Notes under the pieces: model-generated | Databases searched by the model: none | Told to the model about the DNA's origin: nothing | The model's input: the letters and a program-made list of their open reading frames with translations, nothing else | Program-made: the position numbers and the translations under genes | Shown: positions 51,642-60,162 of the stretch, piece by piece | Layout of the letters: the number at the start of each line of letters is the position of its first letter | Position numbering within the stretch: the first letter of the stretch is position 1 | Source of the DNA: DATNPX01 sp036702975 | GTDB taxonomy: Bacteria; Cyanobacteriota; Vampirovibrionia; Obscuribacterales; Obscuribacteraceae | NCBI GenBank assembly: GCA_036702975.1 | Contig: DATNPX010000049.1 | Span: 62,001 to 126,000 of the forward strand | Length of the DNA: 64,000 nucleotides | Reading direction: 5' to 3'

Positions 51642-52244
51642 TCAGGCCGAAAGGACGCGAGTGAAGCGGTCTATGAAAATATCATTCAACCATGCCGGCA
51701 TAAGAGCACTACAGCCTCTCAAATCGAGGCGCTCAGCCCGATTCAAATTGCGAAAGACAAAACGCGCGGCTCTTTCAATATGATCATCTTCCCCGAAATG
51801 CCATAACGCATAGACCTTCTCACCAGTTGTGGACTCGCATAGCCTCATTTTGCGCTGCGCAATCCCTTTGTATTTAATGGGTCCTCGAATGGATTCAAAT
51901 CCGCTCGTATGTCCGTTGATCGCAAATGTTTTGCCGTCCGACTGCTTGGTTGGTTCTTCCTCGCGAAGTATTCCAAGTTGATGCAGAACATCCGTAGCAA
52001 ACTTATGGATGTTCTTCCCGAAGGCAGCAGCTTTGATGTGTGCGATTTTTTCAATTGATGGATTCGTGTTCGGATCTTGAACAAAAACACCACGAGCCAA
52101 TCTTCTGATCTGACCAGACCTAACCATAATATGTAGACATTGATCAACGGCACCGCGTTTTCCGTATTTCAAGACATCTCTGGTCGTAAAAACAGTTGTG
52201 GCATCAATGTTTGCGAGGTGGGTGCGAATGCCTGCTGTAGCCAT
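51642..52244 (-). CDS. AbiEi/DUF6088-type antitoxin-like regulator
   Basis: From ATG 52244 (GGAGGA upstream), a 200-residue protein. The N-terminal winged helix (FTTRDVLKYGKRGAVDQCLHIMVRSGQIRRLARGVFVQDP) is the AbiEi/DUF6088 type, which represses toxin genes in type IV systems. The following region (GHTSGFES, GPIKYKGIAQRKMRLCES) matches the regulator's second domain. The usual nucleotidyltransferase toxin is not next to it, so it is an orphan or has been separated from its partner. Confidence 0.75.
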   Translation of the reverse strand: MATAGIRTHLANIDATTVFTTRDVLKYGKRGAVDQCLHIMVRSGQIRRLARGVFVQDPNTNPSIEKIAHIKAAAFGKNIHKFATDVLHQLGILREEEPTKQSDGKTFAINGHTSGFESIRGPIKYKGIAQRKMRLCESTTGEKVYALWHFGEDDHIERAARFVFRNLNRAERLDLRGCSALMPAWLNDIFIDRFTRVLSA

Positions 52245-52375
52245 TATTGAATCCTCCTTCCGAGTATCGCTATCTACTAATACGAAGTGCGAGGAGGAAA
52301 AGTTCAACTGTTGTCAGAGCTCAGGGGGAATTTTCTGAAGGTTTCTTGTTTTTTTGGATCCGTTTTTGGCATTCG

Positions 52376-52413
52376 GAGAACCTGAGAAATTTCGCGGAAT
52401 TTCTCAAGTTCTC
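52376..52413. repeat. Long inverted repeat
   Basis: GAGAAC-C-TGAGAAATT and AATTTCTCA-A-GTTCTC around a TCGCGG centre: a 16-bp stem with one mismatch. It lies between the xer and AbiEi-like genes and is not followed by a T-run on either strand. Confidence 0.65.
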
Positions 52414-52454
52414 TTGAAAGGGAAATCCAGACCCTTTTCGGACCGCCGAAAACA

Positions 52455-52481
52455 AAAAAGCTGCCTGAACAGCAGCTTTTT
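52455..52481 (-). terminator. Bidirectional terminator after xer
   Basis: AAAAAGCTGC, a 7-base loop, GCAGCTTTTT: a 10-bp stem with runs of A before and T after, so it can act on both strands. It lies 31 bases past the end of the xer gene. Confidence 0.8.
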
Positions 52482-52511
52482 CGATAGTTTGAGTCCCTTC
52501 GCGAGAAGATC

Positions 52512-53489
52512 TCAGGCGCGCGGATGGCTCGTTTGATACACGCGGCGCAACCGCTCGAGACTCACGTGAGTATAAATCTGAGTGGTACTTATAGTAGTGT
52601 GTCCAAGAAGGTCTTGGACAACTCTCAAGTCAGCTCCACCTTCGAGCAAGTGAGTAGCGAACGTGTGACGCAGAGTGTGCGGAGTAATCACTTTATTGAT
52701 GCCCGCCATCTTGGCGTACTTCAAAACGATACGGTGCACTGAGCGCGACGACAAGCGAGTTGCCTGACGGCTAACGAAGAGCGGATGCTCTGGCTGAGGC
52801 ACCCGGCCGCCAGCCAACTTAGACCAGTGGTCTGTGAGATAGCTCTGCATCCATTGCTGGGCACTGTCATTCAAAAGAACAACACGCTCTTTTGAGCCCT
52901 TGCCCATAACACGCATCTCTTTCGCGGCAGGATCGTAGTCTTGCACACGCAAACCGCAAAGTTCGCTAACGCGCATGCCTGAGGCATAGAGAACTTCCAT
53001 CAGGGCGCGGTCCCGTACGCCGAGTGATGATGAATCGGTAACAGCGAGAAGTTTGGTTACTTCTTCTCGATCAAGGCAAGACGGAAGGCGTCGTGCCAAT
53101 TTGGGGCCACGCACCATCTTCGACGGATCTTCGTCGATAAGCTGCTCACGTCTCAAATAGCGATAGAAACTGCGAATCGCTGAAATCTTGCGAGCTACAG
53201 TCGGGCGACTGTAACTATCCTGCATTTGCCGGATGTACTCTCTCAGACTATCGGCTTCCAGCAATCCCGATGACGACGACGACTTGACTTCAGCCACCTG
53301 TTCACTTTCCGCCGGAGCGTTTTCGTGTTCAGGTCTGAAATCCATTGTGTTCGATGCCTGCGAACCGCTCTCAATGAGCTGCTTCAAATCATTCATGTAG
53401 GCACGAATAGTGTTTGACGAATAATTTCTCTCGAGTTCCAGGTAGCCGGCGAATTGATCTAGCCAGACTTGTCCTCTACTTCCATCCAC
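52512..53489 (-). CDS. Xer-type tyrosine recombinase
   Basis: A 325-residue recombinase from GTG 53489. The catalytic domain has VLYASGMRVSELCGL (Arg), MGKGSKERVV (Lys), HTLRHTFATHLLEGG (His-x-x-Arg), LGHTTISTTQIYTHVS (His and Tyr). The core-binding domain (FAGYLELERNYSSNTIRAYMNDL) contains a Ser/Glu-rich insertion of about 45 residues near residues 40-85, absent in standard XerC and XerD. Xer proteins resolve chromosome dimers at dif; whether this is XerC or XerD is not decided. It could also serve mobile elements. Confidence 0.9.
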   Translation of the reverse strand: MDGSRGQVWLDQFAGYLELERNYSSNTIRAYMNDLKQLIESGSQASNTMDFRPEHENAPAESEQVAEVKSSSSSGLLEADSLREYIRQMQDSYSRPTVARKISAIRSFYRYLRREQLIDEDPSKMVRGPKLARRLPSCLDREEVTKLLAVTDSSSLGVRDRALMEVLYASGMRVSELCGLRVQDYDPAAKEMRVMGKGSKERVVLLNDSAQQWMQSYLTDHWSKLAGGRVPQPEHPLFVSRQATRLSSRSVHRIVLKYAKMAGINKVITPHTLRHTFATHLLEGGADLRVVQDLLGHTTISTTQIYTHVSLERLRRVYQTSHPRA

Positions 53490-54199
53490 AACAAACCAAC
53501 TTTCTAGTGACGGTTACAAATGCCAGCCCCATTATGAAAAGTTCACGATCTGAAGTAAAGGCCTTTTTTCAATTATCCGACCTTAATTTCATCCGACGGC
53601 ATCCGATAAATTCCCATCCTCCCAAGCCCAGCAAGCATTCGAGGAGCTTGACAAAGCACCACATATAGTTTCACGTCCGATAATACTCGACAACCCATCT
53701 TGCGGCTTTCACCACCGCTTTGCAATGTGTCATGCTTTAAAACTATCAACTAGCCAAGGTCTTGACCATCTTCGAACCGTTAAAAAGTGACAACAAAATG
53801 GCACCGAAAGCGGTGCCATGTCCTCCGTCAAATTTTGTGGAGAAAGACTCCAAGTCGCGGAGACGAATAGTAGCAGCAAGTTTTTTGCTCCGGTACCACT
53901 AAGCAGATGCGCGTACTACACATACTACGTACTACACATACTACGTACCACACATACTACGTACCACACATACTAAAGGTAAAGGTTGTTTCAAACGAGA
54001 TGCCGAAAGCAACGGCACGACATCATATTCTGACTTAGAGACAGGCAGCCTTGTGCTAGTCAACTATAACTATAAAAAATGGACGTGCTTCGCTCCTAGA
54101 GCAGCACCAACCAAACACATGGATGCCTGGACCAACGAACACACAGCATCCCGCTGGCTATAGACGCTCGGCTCCACCACAGTATCCAAGCAAAACTTA
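53490..54199. other. Intergenic region, about 710 bp
   Basis: Contains four 16-bp tandem repeats (53913-53976) and no credible gene. An ORF at 53414-53668 (plus) overlaps the xer start and has no ribosome site. Confidence 0.6.
53913..53976 (+). repeat. Four 16-bp tandem repeats
   Basis: GTACTACACATACTAC twice, then GTACCACACATACTAC and its near copy. The array has no spacers, so it is not a CRISPR. Confidence 0.85.
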
Positions 54200-54295
54200 C
54201 GGGGATGCGTGGGAATCGAACCCACCCAGGACAGCGCTAGTCTGCCCCGCAACGATTTTGAAGACCGCACACCACACCAGCGATGCTCCATCCCC
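54200..54295 (-). tRNA. selC: tRNA-Sec (selenocysteine, anticodon TCA)
   Basis: A 96-base cloverleaf with a long variable arm typical of tRNA-Sec. The acceptor is GGGGATG/CATCCCC (an eighth pair is mismatched), the anticodon stem GCGGT/ATCGT carries loop CTTCAAA with anticodon TCA, and the T arm is GTGGG-TTCGATT-CCCAC. The discriminator is G; CCA is not encoded. It reads UGA as selenocysteine together with SelA, SelB and SelD, none of which is in the window. Its presence implies that the organism makes at least one selenoprotein. Confidence 0.92.
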
Positions 54296-54656
54296 GCTCG
54301 GATTGTAGATCATCCAGAAAGCCTCAGCATGCTGAATGTGCCTTAGATCCGCCTGGCAACCCGCAAAACGGCGCTTTTTCAAGCGCAAACACAAGAGGAA
54401 CAAACTCTTACCTACATTAAGAAATAACGAAATCAAGTAGGAAGCTTTTAATAAACGGATAATGTGTGATTTGGTGCCGCAAAAACTTTGATTAGAGAAA
54501 TTTAAACAAAGTTTCTGTCACGCGCCGTACTTTATCTTTCCCAATATTTGGATTGACAATACAATTAATCTCTACGTATATTTGCACCCTTGTGCCTGCA
54601 TTTGCCTGTCGCAAGCAACTGCCTGTCGAATCCTGCCATACATCCAGAGGTAATAG
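54296..54656. promoter_or_regulatory. rpoB upstream region and promoter
   Basis: TTGACA (54553-54558), 18 bases, TATATT (54577-54582): a near-consensus sigma-70-type promoter giving a leader of about 68 bases. The rest of the gap must also hold the selC promoter reading left. No ribosomal protein L10/L12 gene precedes rpoB here. Confidence 0.75.
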
Positions 54657-57600
54657 ATGGCTTTAGAGTTATCTGAGCGCGTCCGAACCTACGGGGTTAG
54701 CTCACGCATCGCTGATCTACCCGACTTAGCCGAAATACAAAAGAGTTCCTTCAAGTGGTTCATTGATGAGGGACTCGGAGAAGAGTTACGAGCTTTCAGT
54801 CCGATCAAGGACTATACCGGAAGGCTCGAATTGCACTTCTTGCCTAGCTACACTTTCGAAGATCACACAGAGCCTAACAAGCCTAAAACTCCGGAAGACG
54901 CCCGTTCAATGGATGCGAGCTATACAAAGAAGCTCCGCATTCAAATGCGATTGGTTAATCGCGAAATTGGCGAAATTAAAGAACAAGAGATTTACGTCGG
55001 CGACATCCCAATGATGACCGACCGTGGAACTTTCATTATCAACGGCGCCGAGCGCGTCATTGTCAGCCAAATCGTTCGTAGCCCTGGTATCTACTACAAA
55101 CGCGAAGTTGATACCAACGGTAAACGTACTTTCTCCGCCACCCTCATTCCTAACCGTGGCGCTTGGCTCAAGTTCGAGACTGACGTCAACGACGTCATCT
55201 ACGTCAAGATCGACAAAAACCGCAAACTTCCTGCCACCACTCTTTTGAGAGCACTTGGCTATTCCGACCAGGAAATGGAAAGTTTGTTCCGTCACCGTGA
55301 CTTTTTGAAAAAGACGCTCGACAAAGACAACACCAAGTCACGCGAAGACTCGTTGATCGAAGTCTATCGTAAGCTCAGACCAGGCGACCCGCCGTCTGTT
55401 GCCGGTGGACAGAGCATCATCGACAGCCGCTTCTTTGATGACAAGCGTTACGACCTCGGTAAGGTCGGCCGCTATAAGTTGAACAAGAAGCTGAGCTTGT
55501 CGATTCCTGAGCAATCGCGCACATTGAGCCGCGAAGATATCGTCGCTGCAGTTGACTACTTGATCGGCTTGCATTATGACGAAGGTCATGTTGATGACAT
55601 CGACCATCTCGGCAATCGCCGCATCAGATCGGTCGGCGAACTGCTTCAGAACCAGTTCAGAATCGGTTTGACACGTTTGGAAAGAATCGTGCGTGAGCGT
55701 ATGACGTTGCAAGACGCCGACACACTCACTCCTGCGAATCTTCTCAACACCAAGCCGTTGGTCGCTGCTATCCGTGAATTCTTCGGTTCATCGCAGTTGT
55801 CACAGTTCATGGATCAAACAAATCCGTTGGCTGAGCTGACTCACAAACGCAGATTGTCAGCGTTGGGTCCCGGCGGTCTCTCCAGAGAGCGCGCTGGATT
55901 CGCGGTTCGCGACATCCACCCCAGCCACTACGGAAGAATCTGTCCGGTAGAGACGCCAGAAGGTCCAAACGCTGGTCTTATCGGATCGCTTGCTACTCAC
56001 GCTCGTGTCAACGAATATGGATTCATTGAAACTCCATATAGAAAGGTTGTCTCTGGCCGAGTCAGCGACGAAGTTCTCTACTTGACTGCAGACGAAGAAG
56101 ACAAGTACCGCGTTGCCCCCGGTGACGTACCTGTCAAAGACAATGGTGACTTCGTTCACCCTCTCATCCCTGTGCGCTATAAAGCTGAGTTCATCGAAAC
56201 TACAGCCGACCACGTTGACTTCGTTGGCGTCAGCCCGATTCAAATTGTGTCGGTAGGAACAGCTTTGATACCGTTCCTCGAGCACGACGACGCTAACCGC
56301 GCCCTCATGGGTTCGAACATGCAACGTCAATCGGTGCCTCTCGTTCGCACTGAGCGCGCGATGGTGACAACTGGTATCGAGAAACAGGCCGCCCGCGACT
56401 CGGGTATGGTGCTCGTCTCCGATCTGGAAGGAAAAGTCGAATACGTGTCGGCTTCGGCCATTCACGTGCGCACTAAGGACAAGCGTCTCGTCAAATATCG
56501 CTTGTCTAAGTTCCAACGTTCCAACCAAGACACCTGCTTGAACCAGAAGCCGATCGTTCAAGTCGGCGAGAACATCGTTCCGGGACAGATCATCGCCGAC
56601 GGTGCTGCCACCAATACTGGTGAACTGGCCGTAGGACGAAACCTGCTCGTCGCGTTCATGCCGTGGGAAGGCTACAACTTCGAAGACGCTATCTTGATCA
56701 GCCAACGCCTCGTGTTCGACGAAGTGTTGACCTCGATTCACATCGAAAAGCTCGAGATTGATGCTCGTTCGACCAAGTTGGGTCCGGAAGAGATCACGCG
56801 CGAAGTTCCGAACGTATCGGAAGAGTCGCTGCGTCACCTCGATGAAACCGGCATCGTAAGAATCGGTTCGCGCGTTTATCCTGACGACATCCTAGTCGGC
56901 AAGATCACACCGAAAGGTGAATCTGAGCACCCACCGGAAGAGAAATTGCTTCGCGCAATCTTCGGTGAAAAGGCTAGAGACGTTCGCGATAACTCGTTGC
57001 GTGTTCCGCACGGTGAAGGCGGTCGCGTCGTAGACGTCAAAGTCTTCGACCGCGAAAAAGGTGATGAACTACCGCCAGTCGCCAACAAAGTGGTGCGTGT
57101 CTACATCGCTCAGAAACGCAAGATCAGCGTCGGCGATAAAGTCGCCGGACGTCACGGTAACAAAGGTATCGTCGCTAAGATACTACCTACCGAAGACATG
57201 CCGTTCTTGCCAGATGGCACTCCAGTCGACATCGTTCTCAACCCGCTTGGTGTGCCGAGCCGTATGAACGTCGGTCAGACATTCGAAACCTTGCTCGGTT
57301 TGGCAGCAATGCTCACCGGACATCGCTACGAAGTGCCACCATTCGACGAAATGTACAAGAAAGAAGCATCTTCAGTGCTCGTTCACGACGAGATCAAGAA
57401 AGGCAAAGACGTTGCCGGAACCGAATGGGTCGGCGACGACGGTAAAGTCATTCTGCACGACGGACGCACGGGCGATCCTTTCGACAACGCGGTCACGGTC
57501 GGCAAAATCTATATGATGAAGCTGGTCCACCTCGTAGACGATAAGATTCACGCACGTTCGACCGGTCCTTACAGCCTAGTCACGCAACAACCCCTCGGTG

Positions 57601-58163
57601 GTAAAGCGCAATTCGGCGGTCAGAGATTGGGAGAAATGGAATGCTGGGCGTTGGAAGCTTTCGGTAGCGCCTACTCCTTGCAAGAGATGCTCACAATCAA
57701 GTCGGACGACGTCAACGGTCGCTCACGCGCTTATGAATCGATCGTCAAGGGTGAAAATCTAAAGCGTCCCGGCATTCCGGAGTCGTTCAAGGTGCTCGTC
57801 CGCGAATTGCAATCGATCGGTCTCGATGTGTCGGTCGCCAAGCGTACTCGTGAAGGCGGCGAGCTGGAAGTCGATCTGATGACGGAAGTTGAAGAAGCAC
57901 GTCCTCGTGGATTGCGCCGTGCCAACCAGTTCAGCGAGATCGGCATGGAGTCTGAACTTGCAGAACTCGGCAGACAGCCAGTCGTGCCATCAGCGGCAGT
58001 GGCAGTCAGCGAAGCCGATGAAGGTTTCGAGTCTGTCGTCGGCGTAGGCGGTGGTGGCGGAAGTGATGACGAAGACAACGGCACTGAAGCCGCTGCCGAC
58101 GAAGTCGTCTCTTTTGCTGCCGACGATGAAGGCGACGAAGACGACGCAGGTGATGACATCTAG
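54657..58163 (+). CDS. rpoB: RNA polymerase beta subunit
   Basis: A 1168-residue beta subunit. The rifampicin region is intact near residues 376-420 (SSQLSQFMDQTNPLAEL, THKRRLSALGPGG), and RERAGFAVRDIHPSHYGRICP, KVAGRHGNKGIVAKI and GGKAQFGGQRLGEMECWALEA follow. The length fits cyanobacterial-type beta (no large E. coli insertions). The C-terminus adds about 50 residues rich in Asp, Glu, Gly and Ala, an acidic tail of unknown role. AGAGG precedes the ATG. First gene of rpoB-rpoC1-rpoC2. Confidence 0.99.
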   Translation: MALELSERVRTYGVSSRIADLPDLAEIQKSSFKWFIDEGLGEELRAFSPIKDYTGRLELHFLPSYTFEDHTEPNKPKTPEDARSMDASYTKKLRIQMRLVNREIGEIKEQEIYVGDIPMMTDRGTFIINGAERVIVSQIVRSPGIYYKREVDTNGKRTFSATLIPNRGAWLKFETDVNDVIYVKIDKNRKLPATTLLRALGYSDQEMESLFRHRDFLKKTLDKDNTKSREDSLIEVYRKLRPGDPPSVAGGQSIIDSRFFDDKRYDLGKVGRYKLNKKLSLSIPEQSRTLSREDIVAAVDYLIGLHYDEGHVDDIDHLGNRRIRSVGELLQNQFRIGLTRLERIVRERMTLQDADTLTPANLLNTKPLVAAIREFFGSSQLSQFMDQTNPLAELTHKRRLSALGPGGLSRERAGFAVRDIHPSHYGRICPVETPEGPNAGLIGSLATHARVNEYGFIETPYRKVVSGRVSDEVLYLTADEEDKYRVAPGDVPVKDNGDFVHPLIPVRYKAEFIETTADHVDFVGVSPIQIVSVGTALIPFLEHDDANRALMGSNMQRQSVPLVRTERAMVTTGIEKQAARDSGMVLVSDLEGKVEYVSASAIHVRTKDKRLVKYRLSKFQRSNQDTCLNQKPIVQVGENIVPGQIIADGAATNTGELAVGRNLLVAFMPWEGYNFEDAILISQRLVFDEVLTSIHIEKLEIDARSTKLGPEEITREVPNVSEESLRHLDETGIVRIGSRVYPDDILVGKITPKGESEHPPEEKLLRAIFGEKARDVRDNSLRVPHGEGGRVVDVKVFDREKGDELPPVANKVVRVYIAQKRKISVGDKVAGRHGNKGIVAKILPTEDMPFLPDGTPVDIVLNPLGVPSRMNVGQTFETLLGLAAMLTGHRYEVPPFDEMYKKEASSVLVHDEIKKGKDVAGTEWVGDDGKVILHDGRTGDPFDNAVTVGKIYMMKLVHLVDDKIHARSTGPYSLVTQQPLGGKAQFGGQRLGEMECWALEAFGSAYSLQEMLTIKSDDVNGRSRAYESIVKGENLKRPGIPESFKVLVRELQSIGLDVSVAKRTREGGELEVDLMTEVEEARPRGLRRANQFSEIGMESELAELGRQPVVPSAAVAVSEADEGFESVVGVGGGGGSDDEDNGTEAAADEVVSFAADDEGDEDDAGDDI

Positions 58164-58176
58164 AGTACTTATGCAG

Positions 58177-58208
58177 AGCGAACCTTGGGCTCCTGCCTGG
58201 GGTTCGCT
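58177..58208 (+). terminator. Hairpin between rpoB and rpoC1
   Basis: AGCGAACC and GGTTCGCT flank a 16-base loop. With no T-run it may be an attenuator or RNase processing site controlling the rpoB:rpoC1 ratio. Confidence 0.5.
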
Positions 58209-58269
58209 TCTTGCCCCGTAAAAAACAGCAATGGGAAAAACCCATCCCGTGGAGGTCTGACAGGTAATT

Positions 58270-60069
58270 ATGCCTACGAGTATTGATAGGTTTGACTACA
58301 TTAAAATCGGTATCGCATCGCCGGAGCGAATCCTCAGTTGGTCGCACGGCGAAGTGACGAAGCCGGAAACAATCAATTACCGTACATTGAAGCCCGAAAA
58401 GGACGGCTTGTTCTGCGAGCGAATTTTCGGACCATCCAAGGACTGGGAGTGCTATTGCGGTAAGTACAAGCGCGTAAGGCATCGTGGTATCACTTGCGAA
58501 CGTTGCGGTGTCGAAGTTACCGACTCCAAAGTGCGCCGTCACAGAATGGGTCATATCAAGTTGGCTTGTTCGGTAACGCACATCTGGTTCTTGAAAGGCA
58601 TCCCGAGTTACATCGGTCTCTTGCTCGACCTGCCTTTGCGTGACCTCGAACAAGTCGTTTACTTCAACGCTTACATCGTGACCAACGCAGGCAACGCTCC
58701 TGAGCTTCACAAGTATCAGCTGCTTTCTGAAGAAGAGTACGAAAGAACTCTCGACGATCCGAACCTCCAGTTCGACGTGGGCATCGGTGCCGAAGCGATA
58801 AAGCAGCTTCTGCATGAACTGGCGAAACCGGTTTATGAGCGTCCGGACAACAAGGACGACAGAGGCAGATTGCTCGAATTGCCTGGTTTGAAAGAGTTGT
58901 CGAAAGCCTTGAGGGACGAGCTTGCCCTCGCTACAGGCTCTCAGCAGAAACGCGCCAAGATCATCAAGCGTTTGCGCTTGGTCGAAGCCTTGACCAACTC
59001 TCACACAGACCCTACCTGGGTCGTGCTGGACAATCTTCCGGTGACACCACCAGACCTTCGCCCAATGGTGCAGTTAGATGGTGGACGTTTCGCCACCTCC
59101 GACTTGAACGACCTCTACAGACGCGTGATCAACAGAAACAACCGTCTAGCACGACTTCTTGAAATGGGCGCTCCTGAAATCATCGTGCGCAACGAAAAGC
59201 GTATGTTGCAGGAAGCCGTCGATGCCTTGATCGACAACGGCCGCCGCGGTCGTGTTGTGGTCGGTCCAAACAACCGCCCACTGAAGTCTCTGTCCAATAT
59301 CATCGAAGGTAAGCAAGGACGATTCCGTCAAAACCTACTCGGTAAGCGCGTCGACTACTCAGGTCGTTCGGTTATCGTGGTTGGTCCTTCCTTGAAACTG
59401 CATCAGTGCGGTCTGCCGCGCGAAATGGCCCTCGAGTTGTTCAAGCCGTTCGTCATCAATAAGTTGATTGAGCGGCAGATCGTGCAGAACATCAAGTCAG
59501 CCAAGAAGCAGATTGAAAAAGGCTCGGCAGTGGTCTGGGAGATTCTCGAAGAAGTGATTCAAGGTCACCCAGTGCTCTTGAACCGCGCCCCTACGCTGCA
59601 CAGATTGGGTATTCAAGCCTTCGAACCAGTGCTCGTGGAAGGTCGTGCTATTCAGCTTCACCCGCTCGTTTGCTCAGCCTTCAACGCTGACTTCGACGGT
59701 GACCAAATGGCTGTACACGTACCGCTCTCTGTTGAAGCACAGGCTGAAGCGCACATGCTAATGCTCGCCTCGAACAACATCTTGTTGCCGGCTACCGGTC
59801 GTCCAACAGTTACTCCAACCCAGGACATGGTGTTGGGTATCTACTATCTGACGATTGAAAAGCCAAATTCCGATGATCCGGAAGTGTGCAAGGGTGCTGG
59901 ACGTCGCTTCTATAGCCTCGCCGATGCTCGCTCGGCATTTGATGCCGGCATCATCGATTTGCACGCCAAGATCAAAGTGCGTGACGTCGATGGCAAGCTC
60001 ATCGAGACAACGGCAGGACGCATCATCTTCAATGAGGTTGTCCGTTCGGCAATCTCGGTAGCGAACTAA
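58270..60069 (+). CDS. rpoC1: RNA polymerase beta-prime N-terminal part (gamma, RpoC1)
   Basis: A 599-residue protein equal to the N-terminal 40 percent of E. coli beta-prime. It has the zinc ribbon (Cys61, Cys63, then CERCG), the clamp and rudder region, and the active-site loop NADFDGDQMAVH (about residues 471-482) whose three Asp residues bind catalytic Mg. It ends shortly after the funnel region, where cyanobacterial RpoC1 ends. GGAGG lies 14 bases before the ATG, an AGGT nearer. The split itself is the shared cyanobacterial-lineage trait. Confidence 0.98.
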   Translation: MPTSIDRFDYIKIGIASPERILSWSHGEVTKPETINYRTLKPEKDGLFCERIFGPSKDWECYCGKYKRVRHRGITCERCGVEVTDSKVRRHRMGHIKLACSVTHIWFLKGIPSYIGLLLDLPLRDLEQVVYFNAYIVTNAGNAPELHKYQLLSEEEYERTLDDPNLQFDVGIGAEAIKQLLHELAKPVYERPDNKDDRGRLLELPGLKELSKALRDELALATGSQQKRAKIIKRLRLVEALTNSHTDPTWVVLDNLPVTPPDLRPMVQLDGGRFATSDLNDLYRRVINRNNRLARLLEMGAPEIIVRNEKRMLQEAVDALIDNGRRGRVVVGPNNRPLKSLSNIIEGKQGRFRQNLLGKRVDYSGRSVIVVGPSLKLHQCGLPREMALELFKPFVINKLIERQIVQNIKSAKKQIEKGSAVVWEILEEVIQGHPVLLNRAPTLHRLGIQAFEPVLVEGRAIQLHPLVCSAFNADFDGDQMAVHVPLSVEAQAEAHMLMLASNNILLPATGRPTVTPTQDMVLGIYYLTIEKPNSDDPEVCKGAGRRFYSLADARSAFDAGIIDLHAKIKVRDVDGKLIETTAGRIIFNEVVRSAISVAN

Positions 60070-60162
60070 CTCGCAGTGCCCGGAAGCAGCGTTCGTCGCG
60101 ATATCGATGGTCCTGCTTCCAAATCAGACCAGTCAAAACGTAATTGAATCAAAGAGGGACCT

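Noticed and set aside
53913..53976. CRISPR-like repeats
   Set aside because: Repeat units are contiguous without spacers and no cas gene is near.
55857..56837. 326-codon antisense ORF in rpoB
   Set aside because: A shadow of biased codon use in rpoB, with no ribosome site or recognised domain.
58006..59004. 332-codon antisense ORF across rpoB-rpoC1
   Set aside because: Overlaps the conserved rpoC1 reading frame; His/Arg-rich artefact.
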